Below, in pieces: positions 9,605-20,472 of a DNA stretch of 64,000 bases. The position numbers and the translations under genes were made by a program. Each line of letters begins with the position of its first letter. Position 1 is the first letter of the stretch. The stretch lies in assembly GCA_963576725.1 (NCBI GenBank), contig OY755240.1, positions 17,214,440 through 17,278,439 of the forward strand, in the 5' to 3' direction. The stretch comes from Azorinus chamasolen (lineage: Eukaryota; Mollusca; Bivalvia; Cardiida; Solecurtidae). The notes beneath the pieces were generated by a model that made no database searches, was not told the DNA's origin, and saw nothing but the letters and a program-made list of their open reading frames with translations.

Positions 9605-11000
9605 GGACATTTGCCCCCCCCCCTCGGACACTTGCCCCCCGGACATTTGCCCCCCTATTTGAGCATGGGCGGACTTTTGCCCCCCTGGTGTTTTGGCTTG
9701 GGCGGACATTTGCCCCCCCCCCCCCCCCCCCCCTTGTGGTCTTGAGAGCACATGTATTGTGTGACTCGATCTCAGAAAACCCAGAGAAATTCCATAGAGA
9801 TTCATTAGAAAATGCTCTAATACAGAAATGTAGCTATTTTAAATAATTGCTTAGATCTAAATTGTGTAAAGTACTTTTTGTTTTTAAATCGGTAATTTTG
9901 TATTTAAATAACAAACAGATGTATATTACCTCCAGATCTTGTTTTATTTATTGTGAAAAATTGTGTCGGATGAATCAAAGTCAGCAAAATTCGTAGTTTT
10001 CAAACAAATATTTATCATAAAAGCTAAGCCGACATGAATTGCGTAAGTGTAGAATTTTTCACTACCTTTAGGCTAGTCAAACCCCTAATCCAAAAGCATT
10101 TCGAAAGGAATGTTGACCCATTAACCCCATGCTGTGTATTTTGGGAGCCTACTGTCAGGGGTCTGATACACAAACTGATAAGGCGGGCTACCATCACAGA
10201 GGATCAATGTATAATTGCATAACTTTATCACTTATGGCTATGGACCCTGACTGGACACTGCAGGAGCACAGCTGGATACTGTGTATATAGGGGGGGTCAC
10301 TTATATAAGGAGCTTTGAAATGCCTTTAACACTTGCCATGTTTTTAACACATAACAACATAATGACAATAAGTGAAAGGTCACGTTCTGCTGCATACACC
10401 TTTGTGTGTTAAAACAATAAATATCGCTGTCAGTGTTTTCAGAAAATGAAAGGTCACCGTTTTCAGAAAATGAAAGGTCACGTTTGATGTAGCAGAATCA
10501 TTTGATTTGGAACACACCCTTTTCTGCATATATATAACCTCTGTGTTTACAATTTTTGCAAATAGCTTTCGAATTAAATACTGAGGATATTTACACGCAT
10601 CAAATCATTGCAAAAAAGGTAAATAGAGGCCTCAATTAAACTCGTTTGTAAAAGCTTTGGAAACCCCACGCATGATTAGTTGCTATTTGAAGGTATTTTT
10701 ATATATAAACACTTTGTTGTTTTAAATGCCCAACTTCCTGTAAAATGTTTTAGGGATGCTGGTGATGCAAAAAATGACCAAAGGTCCGCCCTCGAGAAAA
10801 TTAACAGGGGGGCAAATGTCCGCCCAAGCTAAACCACTAGGGGGGGGGGGGGGGCAAATGTCCGCCCAAGTCAAACAGGGGGGCATATGTCAGGGGGCAA
10901 ATGTCCGCCCAAGCTAAAACCCCAGGGGGCAAATGTCCGCCCATGCCCAAATAGGGGGGGGGGCAATGTCCGGGGGGCAAGTGTCCGGGGGCAAATGTCC
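9605..11000. mobile_element. 1.4-kb element with C-rich/G-rich inverted ends
   Basis: The left end (9605-9733) is built of GGACATTTGCCCCC modules, and the right end (10806-11000) is the inverted counterpart (GGGGGCAAATGTCC). The spacer words between modules also match in inverted order (for example ATTTGAGCATGGGCGGAC against GTCCGCCCATGCCCAAAT), so these are long terminal inverted repeats, with extra modules on the right. The 1.07-kb interior encodes nothing recognisable; it has a short direct repeat GTTTTCAGAAAATGAAAGGTCAC at about 10434-10484. Homopolymer runs reach more than 20 C at 9712-9733. The 61-99-codon frames in the ends are artefacts of the repeats. Confidence 0.7.
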
Positions 11001-11229
11001 GTAAACTTATTATGCGCCAAAGTGTGAAGGCTGCATTGATTTCGCTCTGATGCTTTGCATAGATTTAAGAGGGAAATACTCTATAAAACTTTCCAAAAAG
11101 TGACACAATAGTGCATGAAGGAAGTGTTAATAGAATGGTGTACTTTTTAAGTGATTCTGTTTTGTGATTTGACATAAAAAAGTGAAATAAATAAATCAAT
11201 TTTGTGCAATACTGGATTTTTAAATTCAA

Positions 11230-13284
11230 ATGTGTGTGCCTCAGGCATTAGGATATACATGTGAAGGAAAGAAGCGGATTAGTTCAACACAGATACAGTA
11301 TACAAGGTGTGATCTTTCTTTTATAGGGCAATCATCGCCCATTTTAAAACCCAACACGCTAGTATTGTCCAGGTTGAGACAGTTAGGGCTGTTAGATTTT
11401 GGGCAAATTGGCTTAGCTAAATTCAGAGGCTCTAAAGGGGGCAACTCAAATTCAAGGCGTAGTTGGGATGTAAATAAAGGTGTTCATTTAAACAAATTAA
11501 GGGAAATACCTCAGTCAATTCCAACTGTTTCTGGAAACCGTCAAACTGAAAGTAGGGTTTCATCTGATGGCGTAAATCTCAGTCACTTGAAACAGTTTCC
11601 CCAGATAATCCCCATTGTTTCAAAACCACACCGGCACACGAGTAAATTCTCAACAGCGCCCTTTTCTAAGAAAACGGAAACTCTTGTGCATGTAAATCGC
11701 GAAACTCCAATGCCAGTCAGAATTCAGACTTTTGTAAAGGTATGCAGTTTAAACACCAGGTCAGTTAAAAACAAGACCCTTTCTATTTGCGACTATATCG
11801 TTTCAAATGGCTTTGACGTGGTAGCCATTACGGAAACCTGGCTCGGTAGTTCTGTAGACAAATCGTGTTTAAACGAACTGGTTCCTCCTCATTACAAAAT
11901 CGGACATGTCCCTCGCTGCAATGGCAACCGTGGCGGTGGGGTAGCAGTCATACATAAGGCTTCAATAGGACTTCGCTTCCATACATCAACAAGAGATAAT
12001 GATTTCTCAAAGTTTGAGTACATGGACTGCACTTTAAGTACCCGAGATTTCACTCTGCGTCTAGTAGTTGTTTACAGACCGCCACCATCACGTGCAAATG
12101 GTCTAAAAACTGGGGATTTTCTTGAGAATGAGTGGCCATCTTTCTTGTCTAAATTTGCCACCATCGTCATTGTAGGGGATTTAAACATACACCTTGACAT
12201 TCCAAATGACAGAAACACTGCTAACTTTGTTAGTACACTCGAATCATTTGGACTGCGACAACATGTGAGTGAAGCCACTCATATAGGGGGACATACCCTT
12301 GATGTTGTTATTACACGGGACGGTGATGACTGTGTGTCAAACATTGAAGTCACATATCCTGGACTGTCCGACAGTAGTGGTAAAGTTGCGCGAGATCATT
12401 TTTCCGTAACTTTCGAGGCAAAGGCCGCAAAACCCCCAGCAGTGAGGAAAACTGTTTCATTTCGGAAACTTAGGGCAATTAATATCGAATCATTCAAAAG
12501 AGATCTCCTAAACTCGGAACCCATCGAATCGAGTATGCAGACGACAGATGTTGATCAGCTGGTTAAGTCATATACACAAACACTGGCGGCACTTGTCAAT
12601 AAACATGCACCACTGTGTACAAAAACCATAACGCTCAGACCATCATGTCCTTGGTATACCCAGGAACTGCATGATGCTAAACATGTAAGGCGCAAGTTGG
12701 AACGGAACTGGAAAAAGAAGTCCAGACTCACAATAGACCATCAGCTATACAGAGAACAGTGTGCCAAAGTCAACAGGCTACTAATTAAGTCAAAGATCGA
12801 TTTCTACTCAGAGAAAGTTGAAGCATGCCAGGCAGACTCAAAAAGTCTTTTCAGAGTCACTAAGCATCTGCTAGGTTCAACTAGTGACATCGCATTGCCT
12901 AAGACTTCGTCCTCGAAGCATCTTGCACAAGAATTCAGTGACTTTTTTGTTGACAAAGTGGACAAAATACGTGCAGATATTGCATCAGGCACTGTATCCA
13001 GTGCGCCGATTGACACTGAGATGCAGCATTCAACAAATGTATTAGAAAAGTTTGCTACAGCTACAGTAGAAGAAGTAGGACATATCATTAAGGCATCCCC
13101 CTGTAAGTCTTGCGAACTGGATCCAATACCTACATGGCTATTAAAGTCATGCCTTGATGAACTCCTACCGATTTTGACAAACATTGTAAACACCTCTTTA
13201 GACAATGCCTATGTTCCAAAAAGTTTCAAAAGGTCACATGTCAGACCTATTTTAAAGAAACCGGATCTCGATTCAAATGAACTT
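11230..13284 (+). pseudogene. LINE endonuclease and N-terminal RT (broken gene, 5' part)
   Basis: From the ATG at 11230 the frame is open for ~685 codons to the insertion point. Residues 1-165 are polar and unrecognised. An apurinic-type endonuclease (EEP) domain spans ~170-400, with SLNTRSVKNK, ITETWLG, VIVGDLNIHLD, THIGGHTLDVVITR and DHFSV. Residues ~400-620 form a basic linker (CPWYTQELHDAKHVRRKLERNW begins at about 12648). RT begins at ~640 with ASPCKSCELDPIPTWLLKSC and SHVRPILKKPDLDSNEL, where the foreign insertion starts. The endonuclease nicks the target for target-primed reverse transcription in this family. The copy cannot make an active protein. Confidence 0.85.
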
Positions 13285-14365
13285 TGCATCCACTGTAAGC
13301 ACGTACGATTTTTCTACTCTGTACACAACTCTTCCTCATATTTTAATTAAGGATAAGCTTACTAACTTAATCCAGAAAGTATTTGCCCGGGAAAAAACAT
13401 CATTCTTGGCATGTAATGCTGAAAAAGCTTTCTTTACTGACGAGCAAATGAAATATTACACCAATTGGACTTGCTCAGAAGTTTGCGAAGCACTAACCTT
13501 TCTTTTGGATAACATATTTGTACGTTATGGGAATGCTATATACCGTCAGGTAATTGGTATTCCTATGGGTACGAATTGTGCACCACTTGTCGCAGATTTG
13601 TTTTTGTACTGCTATGAGAGAGCTTTCATGTTACGTTTGAATCCTCAATCACAAGAAGATGTTATAAAAGCCTTCAATGAAACTTGTCGATATTTGGATG
13701 ATATTTTTAACTTAGATAACCCTTTCTTTGATGCTCTGATTCCTACAATTTATCCTAAAGAACTCAAATTGAATAAAGCTAACCCGTCCGACAATTATGC
13801 AGTGTTTCTTGATCTAGACCTTAAAATTAATAATGGAATGATTTCTTCTAAAATATATGACAAAAGAGATGATTTTGATTTTAATATTGTAAATTTTCCT
13901 CATCTTGACGGGCATGTATCCCGTGCTCCATCTTACGGGGTTTATATATCTCAACTTATTCGTTTTGCTAGAGCTTGTTCATCTATTGACGATTTTAACA
14001 GTCGAAATCTCATTTTAACAGAAAAACTGCTTAAGCAAGGATATAGATACCATAAACTAAGAAAAACTTTCTCTAAATTTTACTATCGAAATATCTCGCT
14101 TATTGACAAGTACCAATGTAATCTCAAGGTGCTTCTGCGACACGGTATTTCACATCCTGAATTTTATGGTGATGTGATTTACAAACTTCGTAAAATTATT
14201 GGACATACCCATTTTCTCACTTTGTTCATCAAATCTGTTAAACAATTCATTAAAAAGGGATATGATCCTGTAGTACTACAACACACTGCATGTTTGGTTG
14301 TGAACCCTTTTACAGTTGGCAATCACGCTGGCCTCTTTGCATGTACGCCGACAAGAAAGGTTTAG
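13285..14365 (+). pseudogene. YLDD-type reverse transcriptase, N-terminally truncated
   Basis: About 360 codons stay open. RT motif A is in TYDFSTLYTTLPH, motif B in GIPMGTNCAPLVADLFLYC, motif C in CRYLDDIFN and motif D-like in FLDLDLKINNG. Later blocks are SKIYDKRDDFDF, SYGVYISQLIRFARAC and KLLKQGYRYHKLRKTF. The frame ends at TAG 14363-14365 after TACLVVNPFTVGNHAGLF, apparently the natural C-terminus. Everything upstream of motif A is missing. These blocks are common in invertebrate genomes; I place the family near Penelope-like elements because of the YLDD motif, with limited certainty. No GIY-YIG domain is seen. Confidence 0.75.
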
Positions 14366-14869
14366 TACTCTATGAAGGCGACCTCTTAAATCCAGAAATG
14401 GAAGGAGAACGTCGGATATCTGTACTATTTCATTTTTGTCGTACCCTTTATTACTTTTCTACAGTTACTCTGTTTGCAGCTCAATCATTGAGTACACTAG
14501 CGATAGGTGGATACAGTATGTTCACTTAAATGTTTTCGTTATACATGCACTTTACCACTGTATTTGCCGTCGCGGTTGTTGTAGATTAGTCGGAGAGGGG
14601 ATACGTTTATTTACACTGTTTGTCTTTTAGGGTGGGGATGGAATAAGTGTGAGGTTGGGCGCCCATAAACCGGTTTAACCCCAGTGAATTTTGTCACTGA
14701 CCGTTCCAAGGCGGTACTTCCATCTTCCTCCTATTGTATGTTTGTTTTGTCTTTGTGCGTCTCTTGTTGTTTTTATAGTTATGTACATTTGCTGTTTCCT
14801 TGTGTTGCTGTTCGGGCGACTGTTTGTTCTGTATGTGGTGTTTCCTGCATGACTCATTTTTGTACTTTT
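13285..14869 (+). mobile_element. 5'-truncated YLDD-type (Penelope-like?) retroelement inserted in the LINE
   Basis: The LINE frame resumes exactly if 13285-14869 is removed. The word ACTT lies just before the left junction (13281-13284) and again at 14864-14867, a possible short target duplication. The insertion starts inside an RT domain (5' truncation) and ends with a ~500-bp non-coding tail that includes CCGTTCCAAGGCGGTACT. That tail word recurs at 18705-18725, so other copies of this 3' end exist in the window. Confidence 0.75.
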
Positions 14870-16209
14870 AAGAATTATAGGCCTATATCAAATCTGCCAT
14901 TTGTCTCCAAAGTGTTAGAAAAAGTGGTTGACAAACGTATTGAGTCCCACCTGAACTCAAACAATCTACATGAGCACCACCAATCAGCATACCGAAAGCA
15001 TCACTCAACAGTGACTGCTCTTCTGAAAGTTCAGAATGACATCCTTCAATCCCTAGATAAAGATGAAACAACAGTTCTGGTGATGCTTGACTTATCGGCT
15101 GCATTTGACACTATCGATCACGAAACATTGCTAAAGCGCCTAGAAAAAGACTTCGGAATCATTGGGAAACCCCTTGAGTGGATGACCTCCTATCTAAATG
15201 ACCGCTATCAAATAGTGTCAGTAGATGGGGAGTTGTCCATCCCAGTTAATATGAAATATAGCGTGCCACAGGCATCGGTCCTAGGACCAAAACACTACAT
15301 CATGTATACAAAACCTGTCGGCTCAATCTGCAGAAACCATGGGCTAAAGCACCATTTTTATGCCGATGACTCGCAATTATACCTATCCTTTAAGCCCAAG
15401 GACATTTCCTGTCAACAAGAAGCTTTATCACGAGTTGAGATCTGTCTCAAAGAAATAGTCTCTTGGATGCACCAGAACATGCTGAAGCTCAATACTGACA
15501 AAACTGAGGTCATCCTTTTTCATACAAAAAACATAGTAGTACCTGAAGACATTAATGTGCAAGTAGGCCCCTCTAAGATCAAACCGTCTTTGTGTATAAA
15601 GAATCTCGGTACATGGCTCGATTCACAAATGGATATGGCATCACACATCAATTCGGTGTGTAGGTCTAGTTATGCACAGCTCCGACGAATAGGTCATATA
15701 AGAAAGTACCTCTCACCTGATGCTACCAAGACTTTGGTGAACTCTCTGGTTACATAAAAAAATACTACTGCAACTCATTGCTGCATGGAATTTCAAAAAA
15801 CACATTGCAGAAACTTCAAAGAGTTCAAAACACAGCAGCCCGCATCATAACCAGGACTCCTCGATATGATCATATCACGCCTGTTTTGAGAGAACTTCAC
15901 TGGCTTCCGGTTCAACGTCGCATTGAATTCAACATTCTGACACTTACGTATAAAGCCATGCACAATGAATCCGCCAAGTACATTGTCGACATGCTTGACG
16001 TGTATCGGCCACGCAGAGAATTAAGGTCAGCAAGTAGTTCCTTGTCGTTGGTTGTACCAAAATGTCGTAAGGTAAAATACGGTGAGAGAAGTTTCATGCA
16101 TGCAGCTCCAAAACTCTGGAATGCTCTGCCATCAGGCATTAGAGATGCAAGCTCACTGGCATGTTTCAAAAGATCTCTGAAAACACATTTCTTCAACATA
16201 TACTACTAG
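14870..16209 (+). pseudogene. LINE reverse transcriptase, C-terminal part, frameshifted
   Basis: Continues the RT interrupted at 13284: KNYRPISNLPFVSKVLEKV, SAYRKHHSTVTALL, motif A LVMLDLSAAFDTIDHETLL, motif B degraded to SVPQASVLGPKHY (usual glycine replaced by alanine) and motif C HHFYADDSQLYLSF. At about 15755-15770 a small deletion causes a stop and frame change. The next frame carries the typical C-terminus: LQKLQRVQNTAARIITRT, ELHWLPVQRRIEFN, APKLWNALPSGIRDA, ending FFNIYY at 16209. Confidence 0.85.
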
Positions 16210-16304
16210 GACAGTTTAGGAAAAGTAGCTTATAATCATCAATTCTCATACCTTACGATTCCTTTGCCATTGCAGCCCTTGGGATATGCTGTAGGAATCA
16301 ATCT

Positions 16305-16840
16305 CTCATTGACCGGGTAGATAATCATGTGGTTCCTACCGGTTAGTGATTTCATATTTATTGTATATCATATTTAGTGTGTATATATATATATATTGCT
16401 TATAATTCACCGACTTGGTAATTAATCATGTGGTTCCTACCAGTTGGTGATTTTATACTTATTGTATATTTATTGCATATCTTTCATTGACTGGGTAGAT
16501 AATCATGTGGTTCCTACCGGTTAGTGGTTATACATTTATTGTATATCTATTGCATATCTTTCATTGACCGGGTAGATAATCATGTGGTTCCTACCGGTTA
16601 GTGATTTTATATTTATTGTATATCTACTGCATACATTTCATTGACTGGATGGACGATCATGCCATTCCTTCCGGTTTATGATTTCATATCTATTGTATAT
16701 CTTTTGTATATCTTCACTGACCGGATGGACGATCATGCGTTTCCGTCCGGCTAGTGATTTTTATATTTATTGTATATCTATTGTAAATCTTTCATTGTCT
16801 GGATAGATAATCATGCGGTTCGTTCCAATTATTGATTTCA
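16305..16840 (+). repeat. 77-bp tandem repeat in the LINE 3' UTR
   Basis: Six to seven units start near 16310, 16409, 16486, 16563, 16640, 16716 and 16794. Each has CATTGACCGGGTAGATAATC, ATGTGGTTCCTACCGGTTAG and TTTATTGTATATCTATTGC. The first unit is expanded by a (TA)n tract. Three central units are almost identical and the outer ones are more diverged, as expected from unequal exchange. Confidence 0.85.
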
Positions 16841-16903
16841 TCCATGTACAGCGCTTTTGAACGCACATATCCTGTGTGAAAAGAGCGCTATATAAATGTG
16901 GTA

Positions 16904-16936
16904 TAATAATAATAATAATAATAATAAATAATAATA
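16904..16936 (+). repeat. (TAA)n tail of the LINE
   Basis: A run of AATAATAATAAT directly after GCGCTATATAAATGTGGTAT. A short 3' microsatellite is characteristic of I/CR1/L2-type LINEs. Confidence 0.8.
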
Positions 16937-17039
16937 AACCAGGGAGAACAAACATCCTGACACATGTCAATCACACAAATACGATACAATAGAACATGTC
17001 TTAAGCGGGTATTCACTTATTGAATATAGGAGTCTTATA

Positions 17040-17180
17040 AAGCAAGTGGTTGCTTAATGCAGGGCCAAAGTAGTGCAGAAAGCTCCTATATGAGTTTTCG
17101 GTAATACTTTTGGTCTGCATTAAGCTGCTGCCTGCCTTACAGGCCCATTCTTAGAAATCCTTTTGATGACAGGTTATACT
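17040..17180 (+). mobile_element. MITE, TA family E, partial
   Basis: The core is GTTGCTTAATGCAGG ... AGAAAGCTCCTATATGAG ... CTGCATTAAGCTGC. The right end reads GACAGGTTATACTG, a decayed E terminus. The left end is not identifiable. Confidence 0.6.
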
Positions 17181-17198
17181 GGGTAACTGTATAATGTA

Positions 17199-17403
17199 CA
17201 GTAAAACCCCTCTAATGCGACCACTAATTGAATTAACATTTCTGCCTTTATAAACAGGTGGTTGCTTAATGCAGGACGAAAGTTATGCAGAAAGCTCCTA
17301 TAGGAGCTTTCTGCATAACTTTCGTCCTGCATTAAGCTACCACCTGCCCCTGCCATCCAGAATTATGCCCATTTTTGGTGGTCGCATTAGAGGAGTTTTA
17401 CTG
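17199..17403 (+). mobile_element. MITE, TA family E, full length
   Basis: CAGTAAAACCCCTCTAATGC to GCATTAGAGGAGTTTTACTG, flanked by TA on both sides. The inner hairpin (17262-17341) is almost perfect and has apex GCTCCTATAGGAGC at 17294-17307. 205 bp. Confidence 0.85.
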
Positions 17404-17789
17404 TATGTCCTCTCGCAGAAAAATAACTTCATGAGTTATGCTAAATATGTGTTCACTTAAGCTGAAAAGAGGGCATTGAACACCTAATGAAATAAATCCG
17501 AGGCTTCCTTTGATAGTTTTCTCCGACTGTAGACATATATATCAATGGGCTTTTTGCCTGATTGCATATCTGTTATTTGTGTTTTTAAAATTGACAACAT
17601 TCCAGTTTTACGCTGATTATCCGTTTCTTTGGCTGCAACTCAAAATGACTAACATGGTATAGATAAAATCAACTCTATCAGATAAAAACTTAAATGGGAT
17701 TTGATTAAGATTCGGTTTCGCAAAATGTGATTAGTTTTGCCTTCTGACAAACATAAATCACTTCGAAATGCTTTATTCTTTATTGTTTT
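17404..17789. other. No gene seen
   Basis: About 385 bases of AT-rich sequence without recognisable repeats or coding signal. Confidence 0.4.
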
Positions 17790-17933
17790 CCCTTTCCTTT
17801 ATATAAACGTGTTTTCACTCATTTGCAAACAAAGTAGACCTAGATCACACGGTACCTATAAGAGCCGTCTGATCAGGATCTGCTCTGTTTGCTAGTGGAA
17901 TTTGACAGACCTGTTTCTTTTCTTTCTAAAATG
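17790..17933 (+). mobile_element. MITE, TTAA family B1, right part lost
   Basis: B1 left arm and core (17826-17892) are present. The right arm stops at CTTTCTAAAATGT, where the 23-bp minisatellite begins. Confidence 0.7.
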
Positions 17934-18038
17934 TATCATGCGTGTCGTGTTTGGTGTATCATGCGTGTCGTGTTTGGTGTATCATGCGTGTCGTGTTTGG
18001 TGTATCATGCGTGTCGTGTTTGGTGTGTCATGCGTGTA
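17934..18038 (+). repeat. 23-bp minisatellite
   Basis: About 4.5 copies of TATCATGCGTGTCGTGTTTGG plus TG. The first four are identical, suggesting recent expansion. It replaces the right end of the adjacent B1 element. Confidence 0.85.
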
Positions 18039-18169
18039 CAATCTGCATAGCATTTATTTTTCAAAATGTTTGCGTTAGTAACTTAATTTTTATGACAGGG
18101 TGAAATTAGAAGAGAACATATTTACATATATCTGCATGCCGCCATTTTGACGTGAAACATTTTATAGCA

Positions 18170-18371
18170 GAAACTGTCTTATAAAAGTGGACAGCAAAAA
18201 GAGGTATACTTGTGTGTCCGTAAGGCAGGTGGTAGCTTAATGCAGGTCAAAAGTAATGCAGAAAGCTCCTATAGTATCTTTCTGCATTACGTTTGCCCCG
18301 CAATAAGCAACCACCTGTTTTAAGACCCCTTTGTTCAGCTAATGAGTGGCCACCTAAGCCAGGTTCTACTG
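18170..18371 (+). mobile_element. MITE, TA family E, diverged
   Basis: The core GGTAGCTTAATGCAGG ... AATAAGCAACCACC flanks a hairpin at 18257-18290. The right end is CCAGGTTCTACTG then TA; the left end GTGGACAGCAAAAAGAGG is degraded. Confidence 0.65.
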
Positions 18372-18507
18372 TATATCTACACAACGCTATTTTGACGAAT
18401 AACACTATTTTATTAGCCCTTATCACGTTGCGAAAATTATTAACAGCTAAATTTTTATCTGGTGTATTTTTTAATACGTCCAAATTGATTATGCTTTTGA
18501 TAAATAT

Positions 18508-18603
18508 ATGACCAAGTGTCAAACAGCTCGGTCTCTTATGTAGCTCAGCATCTCATCCTGATCCACGCTGTTTGCAAATGCGAGTAAGGTTATCGAAAGG
18601 ATT
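18508..18603 (-). mobile_element. MITE, TTAA family D, fragment
   Basis: Contains GTGTCAAACAGCTCGG and CTCATCCTGATCCACGCTG TTTGC with a ruined apex. Confidence 0.5.
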
Positions 18604-19025
18604 AACCATTTACCCCAAGAATATTCATGTTAGAATTATTAACATCATGAATATTAATTAGATTAATTGTTATATTGATACATTAACACAGGAAAGGTTG
18701 CTGGCCGTTCCAAGGCGGCACTCCTGCTTTCAGCCTACGGTCAATTTTGTTGTTTAATATGCTTAATGTTTAATGTGTTTCGTCTTGATATGCGTCCTGT
18801 TATGTTTTGTCTTGTGGCTTTACCGTTTCTTGTTAGATGGTGTTTGGTGCGGTGTCATTTCGTGTGTGACTCTCCCTGTTTGACTATTTTTCCATATTTA
18901 CCATGGCAAAAACAGGTCTATATATTATATAAGAATCAAACAGAGCAGACCCTGATCAGACGGCTCCTATAGGAGCCGTCTGATCTGGGTCTTCTCTATT
19001 TGCAAAGGCGTATAGGGTTAAAATA
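18604..19025 (-). mobile_element. MITE, TTAA family B2, split by a retroelement fragment
   Basis: The left part (18604-18692) and the right part (about 18897-19022, CATGGCAAAAACAGG onward) are the two halves of one B2 copy. The core at 18935-18999 is intact with apex GCTCCTATAGGAGC at 18963-18976. The right end is GTATAGGGTTAA. Confidence 0.75.
18693..18896 (+). mobile_element. ~205-bp retroelement 3'-end insertion
   Basis: Starts near GGCCGTTCCAAGGCGGCACT, matching the 3' tail of the YLDD element at about 14700-14715, and ends CTCCCTGTTTGACTATTT, matching the window start (1-65). It interrupts the B2 MITE. A short 5'-truncated retro-insertion is the simplest reading. Confidence 0.55.
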
Positions 19026-19385
19026 TCAAACTTTATTTTAAATAAAATATATAACGTTCTTTATCATATGTATAAAGTCTTTTATCAAAACGTATGCTTT
19101 CTCACTTCAATTTCAGGGGAATAATTTAGACTAGTACGTTCTGGTTATTTTCTACTTATTATTTATAATTTAGCCACTTTTAGTTGTTTAGTTGTCGTGT
19201 AAAGATGTTAGACGTGACAAAAGACTAGGGTAAAATTATTCAAAAGAGGATTAAAAATGTTCGTGTTTCAATGACAAATTATGCCAAGACGCCTATCTGC
19301 GTAATTGTACTTTAATCATGTATTTTATTTACAAGAGTAGTAACATAATAACCATAATACGTTGCTACATCAGAGATATGTGATA
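19026..19385. other. No gene seen
   Basis: About 360 bases of AT-rich DNA with nothing recognised. Confidence 0.4.
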
Positions 19386-19631
19386 AAAACCCTTTCACCG
19401 CCGCAGTCGCATAAATGCACCACGACAAGTAGTGCAGTCCCAGATCAGACGCCGCCTTTTCAAGGCGGTGTCTGATCTGGGACTTCACTATTTTTCTCGA
19501 TCTCTATTTCTATATATGTGCTTTGTTCCTTTGAAATTTGCATTTATTTATCTCATTTCTTTGTTTTACTGAATGATTTAACAAACTTGGATTGCAGACG
19601 ACAATTAAAAATTTGGCGCCGAAAGAGTTAA
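19386..19631 (-). mobile_element. MITE, TTAA family A, copy 3 (reverse)
   Basis: AAAACCCTTTCACCGCC to GGCGCCGAAAGAGTTAA. The hairpin at about 19436-19489 pairs fully, unlike copies 1 and 4, which keep a T/T mismatch. Confidence 0.85.
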
Positions 19632-19664
19632 GTAAACATACAATAAAATGTGAACATTTTAATA

Positions 19665-19862
19665 AGTACACGTGTCACTATCGGGCTTTAGTTCAGATAC
19701 TGTAATGTCGTGTACAAAATGGCTCGTCTTCTACACCTTTCAAAACACATACTTACGGCATCAATCGTCTGATGAGATACCGAGTTACTCGGCGTCTTAT
19801 CTGGATCAAAACTGTTCAAATAGGTTATCACATAGACTTCACAATGGCAGCATAGGCGTTAA
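19665..19862 (+). mobile_element. MITE, TTAA family D, diverged
   Basis: The core at about 19753-19818 contains TGATGAGATACCGAGTTACT and CTTATCTGGATCAAAACTG. The left CAAACAG arm is lost. The right end is GGCAGCATAGGCGTTAA. Confidence 0.6.
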
Positions 19863-19964
19863 TGCAAGATGAAAACCATACATACAGGTCCTCTGGATGA
19901 TATGTTCATGATTTTCACCCTGCATAAAGAAACCGCCTAAAATGTGTTTAACTCTTCTATATAT

Positions 19965-20122
19965 TATATATGTTGGCCATGGCAGAAACTGTCGAATTGT
20001 ATTTATATTATATCATAGGCAAACAGAGCAGACCCAGATAAGACGGCTCCTGTAGGAGCCGTCTGATCAGGGTCTGCTCTGTTTGCATAAGCGTAGAAAG
20101 GTGTATTTATGGAGTAAAGGGA
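19965..20122 (-). mobile_element. MITE, TTAA family B2
   Basis: GGCCATGGCAGAAACTGTCG, then the core at 20018-20087 with apex GGCTCCTGTAGGAGCC, then GTATTTATGGAGTAAAGGG. The far left arm is degraded. Confidence 0.7.
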
Positions 20123-20149
20123 CAAAGAGCAAAAGTTATTAAAGTAGGA

Positions 20150-20240
20150 GATATTTTGAAAGCAAAAGCCGCATTGCGAAAAGAGAAAATTGCAGACCCG
20201 GTTTTATTTAGTCTGTTCATGAGCAACACTACGCATGCCC
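20150..20240 (+). repeat. Dispersed repeat shared with 33660-33830
   Basis: GAAAGCAAAAGCCGCATTGC, GAAAAGAGAAAATTG and TTATTTAGTCTGTTCATGAG match the second copy. The second copy shows the element is an imperfect hairpin; here only one arm remains. Confidence 0.6.
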
Positions 20241-20472
20241 TCTAACAACGGCTTAAGCGGTAATCAATTTCCATAACTTAAAGCATTGGAACTGATGATT
20301 CCAAAGGACCAGAACATATAACAACGCGGAGAACGAAGTACGGGGAATGAAGTACGGGGCGACTTTTAACGGGTGCCACAAACGCACTTAACACACCATG
20401 AGTTAAGACCTGACTTGTGTTTTTAAATTGATTAGTAGGAAGATAGGTATATAAAGTTGAGTCTTTTTGTGA
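20241..20472. other. No gene seen
   Basis: Contains a short direct repeat (GAACGAAGTACGGGG / GAATGAAGTACGGGG) near 20331-20358. Confidence 0.4.

Larger units (their letters stand above)
11010..16936 (+). mobile_element. CR1/L2-like non-LTR retrotransposon, interrupted
   Basis: One LINE copy with an endonuclease/RT reading frame (11230-13284 and 14870-16209), a 3' UTR with 77-bp tandem repeats and a terminal (TAA)n tract preceded by GCGCTATATAAATG. A second retroelement (13285-14869) is inserted in the RT domain. The 5' limit is not defined; I place it after the preceding inverted-repeat element. Clade assignment (CR1/L2, jockey superfamily) rests on the protein style and the microsatellite-type 3' end. 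Confidence 0.8.

Noticed and set aside
9547..9846. RTFAPPPRTLAPRTFAP-like proline-rich frame and the GGQMSGGQ frame opposite it
   Set aside because: Translation of GGACATTTGCCCCC modules in the inverted end of an element.
14290..14630. Frames downstream of the YLDD reverse transcriptase as extra protein domains
   Set aside because: They lie after the apparent natural C-terminus, overlap each other in different frames and belong to the 3' tail that recurs elsewhere as non-coding remnants.
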